Below are positions 1 to 9,200 of a stretch of DNA of 64,000 nt, in pieces. Position numbers and translations under genes: made by a program. This stretch comes from an uncultured Oscillospiraceae bacterium (GTDB lineage Bacteria; Bacillota; Clostridia; Oscillospirales; Acutalibacteraceae). Every line of letters begins with the position of its first letter. Position 1 is the first letter of the stretch. Where the stretch lies: positions 62,001-126,000 of the forward strand of contig URCA01000002.1 of NCBI GenBank assembly GCA_900546265.1. Direction: 5' to 3'. The notes below the pieces were generated by a model. That model did no database searches, had not been told where the DNA came from, and worked only from the letters and a program-made list of their open reading frames with translations.

Positions 1-1170
1 GGCGAAGGGTTTTCTGCCGTAAAAATAATCGTTTACCAGAAAATCGCCGCAATTCTCCACGCTGTTCAGCGCCGTAATCAGCCGCCCGTACAGGGCGTTG
101 CGCGCCGCCTCAAAATCGGCGGGGGCGAATCCTTCCCGTCTGGCGCGGGCCAGCTCCGCCTCGACGGCCTGCCGCACCGCGTCCGGGTCCCGGGATTCCC
201 CGGCGAACAGCCAGACCGCGTAACCCGGCCCCTCAAAATAATCGGCGCCGAACTGGGCATTTATCAGCCCCTCGTCCATCAGCCGGGCGTACAGCGGGGA
301 CGCCTTGCCCGCCAGCAGGTCCAGCAGCACCTCCGCCGCCGCCAGCTCCTCCGCCGTGCGGCAGCGGGTGCCCTCCTCCCGCGGAATGACCTCTTTGTAG
401 CCCAGATAGAACAGCGGGGCGCTCACCGGCATGGTCTCCTCCACCCGGGAGGTCACGGCGTCGGCGGGCTCGTCGGCCGGCGTGCGCTCCAGCTGCCACG
501 CCGGCGCGGGCTTCAGCATCCTGTCCGCCACCCGCAGCACCTGCTCCGCCGTCACATTTCCCGCCACCACCAGCACCATGTTGCGCAGGTTGTAGAAGGT
601 GTTGTAGCAGCCGTAGAGCAGCTCGGGCGTGATTTGCGCGATGGATTCCACCGTGCCCGCAATGTCAATTTTGATAGGATGCTCGTGGTAGAGGGCGCGC
701 AGCAGGTTGAACAGCACCCGGCGGGAGGGAGAATCCTCGCACATCCGGATTTCCTGGCCGATGATCCCCTGCTCCTTGGCCACCGTCTCGGGGGTAAAAT
801 ACGGCTTCTGCACGAAATCCAGCAGGATTTCCAGCGACTCCTCCACCCGCTCGGTGCAAGTGAACAGGTAGGCCGTCTGACTAAAGCTGGTGTACGCGTT
901 GGCCGACGCGCCGGTACGGGCGTACCGCTCGAAGGCGTCGCAGTCCTCGTTTTCAAACAGCTTGTGCTCCAGATAATGGGCGATGCCCGCCGGCACGGTG
1001 ACCGGCCCCTGTTCGGTGGTGAACGCTGTGTCGATGGAGCCGTACCGGGTGGCGAACACCGCGTAGGCCGACTGGTACCCCTTCTTGGGCCAGACGAGAA
1101 TCGGAAGGCCGGAGGGATGGTCGATGCGCACGCATTCTTCCCCCGTCCGCTCGCTGCGGATAACCTCCAT
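1..1170 (-). CDS. yfmH: M16-family zinc peptidase, YfmH type (partial, C-terminus beyond window)
   Basis: The frame opens with ATG at 1170 and stays open to base 1, so at least 390 codons are present and the C-terminus is missing. An HYLEH motif at about residue 65 fits the HxxEH zinc signature of inverzincins, and the following residues (KLFENEDCDAFERYARTGA) are typical of the YmfH/YfmH branch. The start overlaps the stop of yfmF by one base (TGATG), so the two are translationally coupled. In Bacillus subtilis the homologous YmfF/YmfH pair is linked to 5-aminopentanol modification of elongation factor P; that role is inferred here from family membership only. YfmH carries the metal site, so it is the presumed active partner. 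A processing peptidase of another pathway remains possible. Confidence 0.85.
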   Translation of the reverse strand, partial: MEVIRSERTGEECVRIDHPSGLPILVWPKKGYQSAYAVFATRYGSIDTAFTTEQGPVTVPAGIAHYLEHKLFENEDCDAFERYARTGASANAYTSFSQTAYLFTCTERVEESLEILLDFVQKPYFTPETVAKEQGIIGQEIRMCEDSPSRRVLFNLLRALYHEHPIKIDIAGTVESIAQITPELLYGCYNTFYNLRNMVLVVAGNVTAEQVLRVADRMLKPAPAWQLERTPADEPADAVTSRVEETMPVSAPLFYLGYKEVIPREEGTRCRTAEELAAAEVLLDLLAGKASPLYARLMDEGLINAQFGADYFEGPGYAVWLFAGESRDPDAVRQAVEAELARARREGFAPADFEAARNALYGRLITALNSVENCGDFLVNDYFYGRKPFA

Positions 1171-2453
1171 CAGTCCTCGCCCCCTTTCTCGGATTGCAGC
1201 AGATACACGCATATCGGATGCACCTGCCGGGCGGCGGCGCAGACCTCGTCCCGGGTCACGGCGGCCAGCGCGGCCGCCGATTCCTCCGGCGAGGTGAACC
1301 GAGTGCTGACGCTCTGCCGCAGGTACCAGCCCATCCGGCTAGACTGGAGATCGTCCACCTCCTGGAACTGGTTGAGCACGCTGCGCCGGGCGGCCTCCAA
1401 ATCCTCGTCGGTGAACGCCCCCTGCCGCAGCAAATCCAGCTGCCGGAGGATCTCCGCCTGGGCCTCGTCGGCCTTGGCCGCCTCCACCCCGCTGTCCACC
1501 AGCATCACGCCCTTGATATAGTCGTAGGAGGAGGCGCAGTAATAGCATAGGCTCAGCTTTTCCCGCACACTGCGGAACAGCATGGAATGGGGCGTCCCGC
1601 CGAACAGGGCGTTCATCAGCCGGGCGGCCATGCACGCCTCGTCCGGATCGGCGATCCCCACCCGGAAGCCCATGACCAGCTTGGACTGGTTGACCGCCAT
1701 GGTCTCGGTGCGCCGCACGGGCTGCTCCGGCGGTGTGAAGGCCGTGCCGGTGGTCAGCGCGGCGGGGCGGCGATCGCCCCACACGGCAAACCCGGCCCCG
1801 ATGGCCGCGGCCACATCGGCCCCCTCGGCCCCGCCTTGGTAAATCCAGAGGATTGACGCTGTGGAAAGCAGTTCCTTCCAGGCGGCGGTGGCGTCGGCGG
1901 GGGTCAGGGCCTTCGCCCGCTCGATATCGCCGTACACCCCCACCGCGTAGGGCTCGCCCGGGCAGAGCAGCTGCTCGCACTTGTGGCGGGCGTACAGCCG
2001 TTTTTCGTTGATTTCCGACTCGATGATCTCCACGAGGCAGCGCCTCTCCGGATCCACGTCGGCCTCGCGAAATACGCCGTCCTCCAGCGCGGGATTGAAA
2101 ATCATGGACAGCAGCAGCTTCGCGCAGTCGGCAGCCACCGGCTCGTCCTTCAGGGCGTACCGGTCGTCGATGCAGTCGGCGGTCAGCAGCAGCGCCTGCT
2201 GATCCCCCACCCGGGACACCCCAGCGTGAATCCGCGCGCCGTACAGCTGGTTCAACCGCCGGTTAAGGGCCGTCATATCCGGATACGCCGCGCAGCTGCG
2301 GCAGAGGAGATGGGGCACCAGGGCGTACCGGGCGGCGGTCTCCTCCTTAAGCGGCAGCAAAAACGCCGCCGTCAGGCGGGCCGTTTTGAAGCGGCTGTCA
2401 GGCAGGGATAAAAAGGAAACGCCCGGGGCGATTGTTTGCGGAATGGGCGGCAA
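1170..2453 (-). CDS. yfmF: M16-family protein YfmF, probably non-catalytic partner of YfmH
   Basis: This is a 427-residue M16-fold protein. At the place where an active member would have HxxEH (about residues 45-52) it reads VPHLLCRS, so the zinc ligands are missing. This is normal for the YfmF branch, which is thought to form a heterodimer with an active YfmH-type subunit. The start is a TTG preceded by AAAGGATG; no better in-frame ATG exists nearby. A promoter is visible upstream at 2515-2544. It is followed without a gap by yfmH, so the two form an operon. The known link to elongation factor P modification in Bacillus is family knowledge, not something seen here; no efp gene is in the window. 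Confidence 0.85.
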   Translation of the reverse strand: MPPIPQTIAPGVSFLSLPDSRFKTARLTAAFLLPLKEETAARYALVPHLLCRSCAAYPDMTALNRRLNQLYGARIHAGVSRVGDQQALLLTADCIDDRYALKDEPVAADCAKLLLSMIFNPALEDGVFREADVDPERRCLVEIIESEINEKRLYARHKCEQLLCPGEPYAVGVYGDIERAKALTPADATAAWKELLSTASILWIYQGGAEGADVAAAIGAGFAVWGDRRPAALTTGTAFTPPEQPVRRTETMAVNQSKLVMGFRVGIADPDEACMAARLMNALFGGTPHSMLFRSVREKLSLCYYCASSYDYIKGVMLVDSGVEAAKADEAQAEILRQLDLLRQGAFTDEDLEAARRSVLNQFQEVDDLQSSRMGWYLRQSVSTRFTSPEESAAALAAVTRDEVCAAARQVHPICVYLLQSEKGGED

Positions 2454-2514
2454 GTCACATCACATCCTTTGTTCCAATCAGCCCCGCCGCACCGGCAGGG
2501 CTGTAATTTTTACC

Positions 2515-2544
2515 AGTATACCAAATTCTCCGGCGAAAGTCCAA
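2515..2544 (-). promoter_or_regulatory. Probable sigma-A promoter of yfmF-yfmH
   Basis: On the minus strand TTGGAC and TATACT are separated by 18 bases. The -10 box is good and the -35 box poor. The leader to the TTG start of yfmF is about 55 bases. Confidence 0.5.
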
Positions 2545-2640
2545 TAGAACCCCGCAAACACCAGCACCGGCCTTGTAGGAACGGACACCGCTCGCCCGTA
2601 GGACAGCGCTCAATCCCACCCTCCCCCACTACCAGCGGCG

Positions 2641-2702
2641 AGCCAAAGCCTTCCCCTTGAGGGGAAGGTGGCGTCCGGCTCCGTCGGACGTTGGATGAGG
2701 TG
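2641..2702. repeat. REP-like double-hairpin intergenic repeat
   Basis: Two adjacent hairpins are present: CCTTCCCC-TTGA-GGGGAAGG at 2649-2668 and CGTCCG-N7-CGGACG at 2672-2690, framed by AGCCAAAG on the left and GGATGAGGTGG on the right. I recognise this architecture as a repeat found many times in intergenic regions of gut Clostridia. Only one copy is in this window, so its repetitive nature is recalled, not shown. Confidence 0.6.
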
Positions 2703-3075
2703 GAAAATGCGGAACAAGAACCCACTTACGGCACCCCACCCCCGGATCCCCGTATGGTCTCGGCGGCCTAAGCCGGCGAGACCGGCCGGGACAGAGCATC
2801 GGCCCTAATCCTCCCCTCCTCCCCATGCAGCGCAGCCCCAAGACAGTCGGCCGCCCGACTTTCGCAGCGTGTGGTCACGCACAGACGAGGCGGGGCCGGT
2901 AATAGGCTAGAACGCTGCACCCGCGGCAACTAGCGGGCATACCTACGGCGGCATAGAATCTAAAAAATTCCCATTCTCTTGTGGGAGACGGAAGCCCGCA
3001 GCGACACAGTGCCTACCGCGAGCCTCAACGTCAGCCTCCCCCCCGCCGGATGGTTCCCCAAGGCTTTTTCTTTCT
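2703..3075. other. Intergenic stretch with no gene seen
   Basis: Short open frames exist on both strands but none has a ribosome binding site or a recognisable product. I see no promoter, tRNA or structured RNA here. Confidence 0.5.
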
Positions 3076-3113
3076 CCCCCTTTCTTTTTCACGCATGAAA
3101 AAGAAAGAAGGGG
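3076..3113. repeat. Imperfect inverted repeat, CTTTCTTTTTCA / TGAAAAAGAAAG
   Basis: A pyrimidine-rich arm is followed by a short CGCA-type loop and its purine-rich complement, with one bulge. It lies about 100 bases downstream of the stop of the large glucan synthase gene (minus strand) and could end that transcript, although it also resembles repeats scattered in related genomes. Confidence 0.5.
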
Positions 3114-3209
3114 TGCGGGCGCCACACGGGTGCATAAGGAAAGAAAGGCCATGCCCCGCACGCCTAAATAAATTCAGATAGAGCATCAGCTCTCGCTCCC
3201 ATGGCCGCC

Positions 3210-6200
3210 CTATACATTCAAATGCACCTTGTGCCTCTTCCCGTCCAGCGGGACCTCCTGCGCCTCCTTGCCGTCCACCGTCAGCCCCTTGGCCTCCTCC
3301 CGGGCCACTGTAATGGACAGCGGCGTGTTTAGCAGGGTGATTTTCAGGCTGTACCCCGGCCACCCGACAGGCAGGCAGGGCTGCAAATCCATCGCGTTCC
3401 CCCGGGGGCGCAGCCCCAGCAGGTGCCGGAGCACCGCCGTATACATCCACCCCGCCGCGCCGGTGTACTGGCTCCACCCCACCCGGCCCGGGCAGGCCGG
3501 ATTGGCGTAGACGTCCCCCGCCAGCGCATAGGGCTCGCCCCGGTATTTTTCTCCCAGCCCGTCGGTGTACTTGGCGATGGTGTTCAGCAGGCGGAGCACC
3601 CGCGTCCCGTCCTCCGGCCGCCCCGCCTCAAACAGGGCGATGGCCAGCCAGGCGGCGGCGTGGGTGTACTGCCCCCCGTTTTCCCGTACCCCGGCGGGGT
3701 AGGAGGAGGTGTAGCCCACCCGCTTGTCCGGCTGTCCGAAGGGAGGCGCGAACAGCTTGAGCAGCCCGTTTTCCCCATCCTCCAGCTGCCGCAGGGCGGT
3801 GTCCAGCGCGGTTCCCGTGTGTGAGGCGTTCAGGCCGCAGAGCACCGCGAAGCTCTGGGACAGGCTGTCAATGGCGCAGGCCCCGGCGCCCTCCCGGCCG
3901 AGTGGGGTGCCGTCGTCCAAATAGGCCCGTAGATAGCGGTCGCCGTCAAAGCAGCTTTCCGCCGCCTGGCGGTATCCCTCGGCCACAGCCTCGTATCGTC
4001 TGGCCCGCTCCTCGTCCTGCCGTCCTCGGCAGATGGGAGAAAACCTGGTGAGCGTCAGGGCCAGGAACATGGCCAGCCAGACGCTTTCCCCCCGTCCCTC
4101 GGCCCCCACTCGGTTGAAGCCGTCGTTCCAATCCCCCGATCCCATCAGGGGCAGATAATGGCTGCCGTGGGTGATGGCCTTGTCCAGCGCCCGCACGGCG
4201 TGCTCGTACAGGGAGGATCGGTATCCGGCCGTCTCCGGCTCAAAATACCGCTCCTGCTCCTCCTCGGTCAGCGCCGGGCCGGTCAGCCAGGGGATCGGCA
4301 CGTCCAGAATGCCGGTGTCCCCGGTGAACTCGGTATACGCCGCCAGCACGAAGGGCAGCCACACCAGATCGTCGGAGCAGCGGGTGCGCACCCCCCGCAG
4401 CCGCCGGCCGGGAAGCCGGTGCCACCAGTGGAGCACGTCCCCCTCCTCGAACTGGACGGCCGCGCACCGCTGGAGCTGTCGGGCGGTCAGCTCCGGCCGC
4501 AGCCATAGGGCGGCCAGCGTGTCCTGAAGCTGATCCCGGAACCCCCATGCCCCGCCGCACTGGTAAAACCCGGTGCGGGCGAACAGGCGGCAGGTGACGA
4601 TCTGCCGGGGCAGCCAGTGGCTGCACAGCGCCGCCAGCTCCCTATCAGGGCAGTCCAGCGCCGGTGCCGGCAAGGTCATGGGCTTGCCACCCTCCGCCAG
4701 CCGGGGTAGGGCCATGACCCCCTCTTGATGGGCGCCGTAGCCCAGCACGAAGGTGATGGTCTCCCGCCTTTTCGGGGGCAGCCTTCTACGCACGATGACC
4801 GCACCGCAGGGGTCGGGGATGGGCGACAGGGTGCCGCCGCCCCAGTTCCCCGCGAGGAAGCTCCCCCGATCGCAGTCACAGCCGTCCGCCCCTCCCACGG
4901 CGGTGAGTATCAGGCCGCCGTGGATGTCGGAAAAGGGGTTGCGCAGTAACAGGGCTCCCTGCTCCCAGCGGGCCACGGTATGGCGCGCCTGGCGGCGATC
5001 CACCCCCAGCGCCGGCTCGGTATAATAGGCAGCCTGCACGTCCGTTTCCTCCTCCGCTGTGTTCTCGATCTCCAGGGTCACCCGCTTGACCATGCCGGCC
5101 GCGGGCACCGTCACCATCACCGCCGTGCGCAGGCTCCCGGCCCGCCCCTCGTACCGGGCGTAGCCGTCCCCGAATATGGGGGTGGAGCCCCATACCGTGT
5201 CGTACACCCTGCCGCCGGCCCGCAGCAGCAGCATCTCGCCCCGGTTGTCCGACGACACGTCGTTGAACCAGGGGGTCAGCTTGTTCTCCCGGGCGTTGAT
5301 CGCCCAGGTAAAGCCCAGCGCCTTGTCAGATACCAGGGTGCCAAAGGTCGGGTTGGCCAGCACATGGCACCAGGGCAGACGGGGCCCGCCCCCGGCCGGA
5401 TCGTGCAGCACAAAGCGATCCCCTTCGAACCGCCCGCCTGGAATTTCCAGCAAATTTCGAGGACTTTCTGTTATTTTTCCATCTCGTTCTACAGGTTGTA
5501 TAGAAATCGGCATGTATTCGACAGGAGGCAGACCGGTGCGCTGGAGATCCCGGGCCCCGTTGTGCACGCAGACGGCGGTGAGCAGGGCGGCGGCTTCCTC
5601 CCCGTGCTGCATCAGGTTGACGGTGTGAATGCCGCCCCTGGCCCCCAGCATCTGGATACAGTCCACCGCCTGGGCAGCCTCCCGCAGGGCCTCCAGCACC
5701 GGCGCGTCATAATCGCCGCCTTCCCGGTAGAGGATGACCAGCTCGGAGTCCACGCCCCCCAGCTGGAGGGAACGGTGCAGCCGCATATAGGGCTCGGCCC
5801 GGGACGCGTCCGCCGCGTTGTGCACCTCCATGAGCACGATGGGGAAATCCCCCGAGATACCCAGGGGCCAAAGGGCCGCCTGTCCCCGGGTGTTTTCCCG
5901 GGCCGCCTGGGCCCACTCCCGGGACATCCGGGGCGGGTAAAACAGATCGGGCAGAATTTGGGCCGCCAGCTGGGCCTCCACCCCGCCGAAGGGGGACTTG
6001 GCCGCTTTGGCGGCGGTCAGCCGCCCCTCCCGGCGCATTTCCACCAGACGCGTCACCGCCTCCCCCTCGGTGGGGGCGGCGGCCAGCACAAAGGTCAGCG
6101 CCGCCTTCCCCTTGGGGGGGACGTCCAGGCTCAGCCGCAGGGCCACGGCCCCGTCGGGCACCCCGCTGCCCGCACTGCTAAAGGGGGCGTTCATGTTGCC

Positions 6201-9200
6201 GGGCAGGGACGCGGTGCCTAGGGGCCGGGTCAGCAGCGCCTCCCGGTCGGCCTCGTATTCGAAGGGCGCCCCCTCCAAGAAGCCCGCCGCCAGGCACATG
6301 GGCGGCTCGTCCCCCCGCCGCCGGCGGGTGACTACCAACGCCTGGGCCGCCTCCTCCTTATGGGCGGAGAGGAACAGGCGGGAGAAGGCCGGATGCGCCT
6401 CCACGTCCTGCCGCCGGGACAGGCAGGGCTCAAAATAGAACAGCACCCGGGCCTGCACCGTGGCCGCCGATTTGTTCTGGAGGATCAGCTGCCGCTGTTC
6501 CCCGGGCAGGCGGGGATGCACCATCACCCGCAGCCCGGCGCTGAGAATTCCCTTCTCGGCAAAAAAAGCGGCGTAGCCGTCCCCAAAGGTGGCCCGGTGA
6601 TTGTCCAGCGCCGCCAGATCAGGGGCCCGGGTGAGGGAAAAAGCGCCCTCCCCGCCGTCCACCAGGGTGAATATCCCCTGGGGCCGGCGGAGCAGATCGC
6701 CGCTGTGCATGGTCATGTCCATTCCCCGGCAGACCGATACCCCGGTGCCGCTGTCGCTGACGGCCAGCATCCACTCCCCGCCGGACAGCAGATGCACCTG
6801 AGGGGAGCGGGGATTGACCAGAGCGATGTCCTGCGTCACGGCCACGCTGCGCCCCGGCAGCTCAGGGGCCGTCGGTTCCTTGACCATGTCGTAGACGGAG
6901 CAGTTGACCGGCGCCTGCTCGTTAAGCAGCTCGCTGGCCCGGGCCATGTCCCCGTCCCGCAAAAAGCGGCGGACAAACACGTCGTCCAGTAGCACGTTAG
7001 CGCAGGCCGCCATGCTCATGCCCACATGGTGGGCCATATAGCTGCGCACGACGGAATACCCGCCGCCCGCCGCCCGGCCCTTGGTGAAGTCCGCGGCCTC
7101 GTAGAAGCCGCAGCGCCCGGTCATGCCCAGCCGCTCCAGCCGCGACAGGTTGCGCAGCGCCCCCTCCGGATCGGTGGTAAGGGTCAGGAAGGTGGCATAA
7201 GGGGCAATGACCAGATCCGCCGCCATTCCCCTCTTGAGGGCCAGGCGGGGCACGCCATGGGCCTTGTATTGATAGTTGAGATTGCTGTCGAAGGCGTAAA
7301 ACCCGCTTTCGCTGACGCCCCACGGCACGCCTCTGGGCGGCCGCCGTTTCTGGCAGTGGAGGCAGAAGCGCAGCGCCTCATACCCCATGGAGCCCTCGTA
7401 AGCCGGCAGCAGCAGCCGGGGCATGAAATACTCGAACATGGTGCCTGTCCAGGACACCGGCCCCACATAGCCGGCGGATTTGGCAAGCATCCGGCCCAGC
7501 GCACCCCAGTGCTTCTTGCTCACCCGGCGGGTGGCAATGGCAAAATACCCGGTCATCCGGCTCTCGCTCATCAGCAGATCGTAATAGGACGGGCTGGCTT
7601 CCCCGGTATCGGGATCTAGGCCGATATGGAACAGGGCCCGCCGCTTGTTGTACAGGGGGGTGAGATCCACGGCCATGTACAGCGCGCGGATGCGGGCGGC
7701 CAGCTCCTCCCCCCGCGGATCCCTCAGCTCCAGCAGCCCCTGCCGCAGGGCCACCAGGCAGCAGGCCAGGTTGCCGCTGTCCACGGTGGAGACATACCGG
7801 GGCGACAGGGGCCGCAGGGTGCGGGTGTCGTACCAGTTGAGCAGGTTTCCCTTCCATTTTTCCAGCTTTTCCACCGTGGCGACGGTGTTCTCCACCCGGT
7901 TCAGCATGTCGGACACGTCGATGAAGCCCAAATCCCGGGCGGCCAGCACACACAGCAGGTACAGCCCGATGTTGGTGGGAGAGGTGCGGTGGGCCACCCG
8001 CCAGACCGGGGATTCCTGCAGGTTGTCAGGGGGGAGGTAGTGATCCTCCGGGGTGCACAGCTCTTCGTAGAACCGCCACATGGCGGCGGCATAGGTGTGC
8101 ACCTGCTCCCGCCCGGCGGCGGACAGGGCCGGCTTTTTGGAGGTCGCCGGACGGGCCGACCAGAGCGCCAGGGGGATGAGCGCCAGGAAAAACAGCCCCG
8201 CCAGCCGCAACAGTGCCCCGCCGAAAACCAAGCAGATGGCGGCCGCCGGCAGGGAATACCAGAACCGGCGCAGGGCGGAGAGAAAGCCGCCCCGCCGGCT
8301 GTCCGCCTCGGCGGCGGTGACCCATTCCAGCATCCGTTTCCGGCTTTTCAGCCGCCACAGGGCGATGCCCATGCCCGACAGCCCCACCCACGCGGTGGCG
8401 GGCAGCATGACGAAGGTGACGCCCGCCTGCGCCAGGGCGCCCATGGCGCGGGGCATCACCCGGGAGTAATATTTGCCCGTCAGGGTCAGCCAGCCGCCAT
8501 GCACCAGGGAAAGGAAGGCGGCCAGCAGCTGGCCGCTGACGGCGGAGAGAATGGCCGCCAAAGCCAGCACCCCGCCCCGTTCAAACAAGGGGGAGAGCAG
8601 CAGGCACAGCAGGATGAGCGCCGGCGTCAGGGAGCGGCGCAGGTTGTCCAGCAGCTTCCACTTGTCCAGGCGGGTAAAGCAGAGGGCGGGATGCCATAAA
8701 AAGGTGATATTCTGCCAGTCTCCCCGGATCCAGCGATGAAGCCGGTCGAGCCAGCCGCCCATGCCGGAGGGAACGCCGTCGGTCATCTCCACGTCGGAGA
8801 CCAGGCCGGTGCGCAACAGGCTGCCCTCCAAAATGTCGTGGCTGAGCACCTGCTCGGGCGGGAACACTTCCTCGGTCACCAGGGCGAAGGCCTCCACGTC
8901 GATGAGGCCCTTGCCCGCGAAAATGCTCTCCTCAAACCCGTCCATATACAAATCGCCCGCCACCACGTCGTAGGCAGTGATCCCCCCCTGCCCCGCCATC
9001 ACGCGGGAAAAGGGGGTGCGGTCGGCGGAATCCAAGGTAACCCCCATCCGGGGGGTGAGAATGCCGTAACCGGCCACCACCCGCTGGGTGATGGGGTCGA
9101 TGACCGGCCGGTTGCAGGGGTGCAGAGCCGCTCCCACCAGCTGGGAGACGGTGTCCATGCGCATGTCGGTGTCGCTGTCCAGAGCCAGAAGGTATTTGGT

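Noticed and set aside
2436..3181. Several short open frames in the gap between yfmF and the glucan synthase gene
   Set aside because: None has a plausible start signal or product, and some run through the hairpin repeats.
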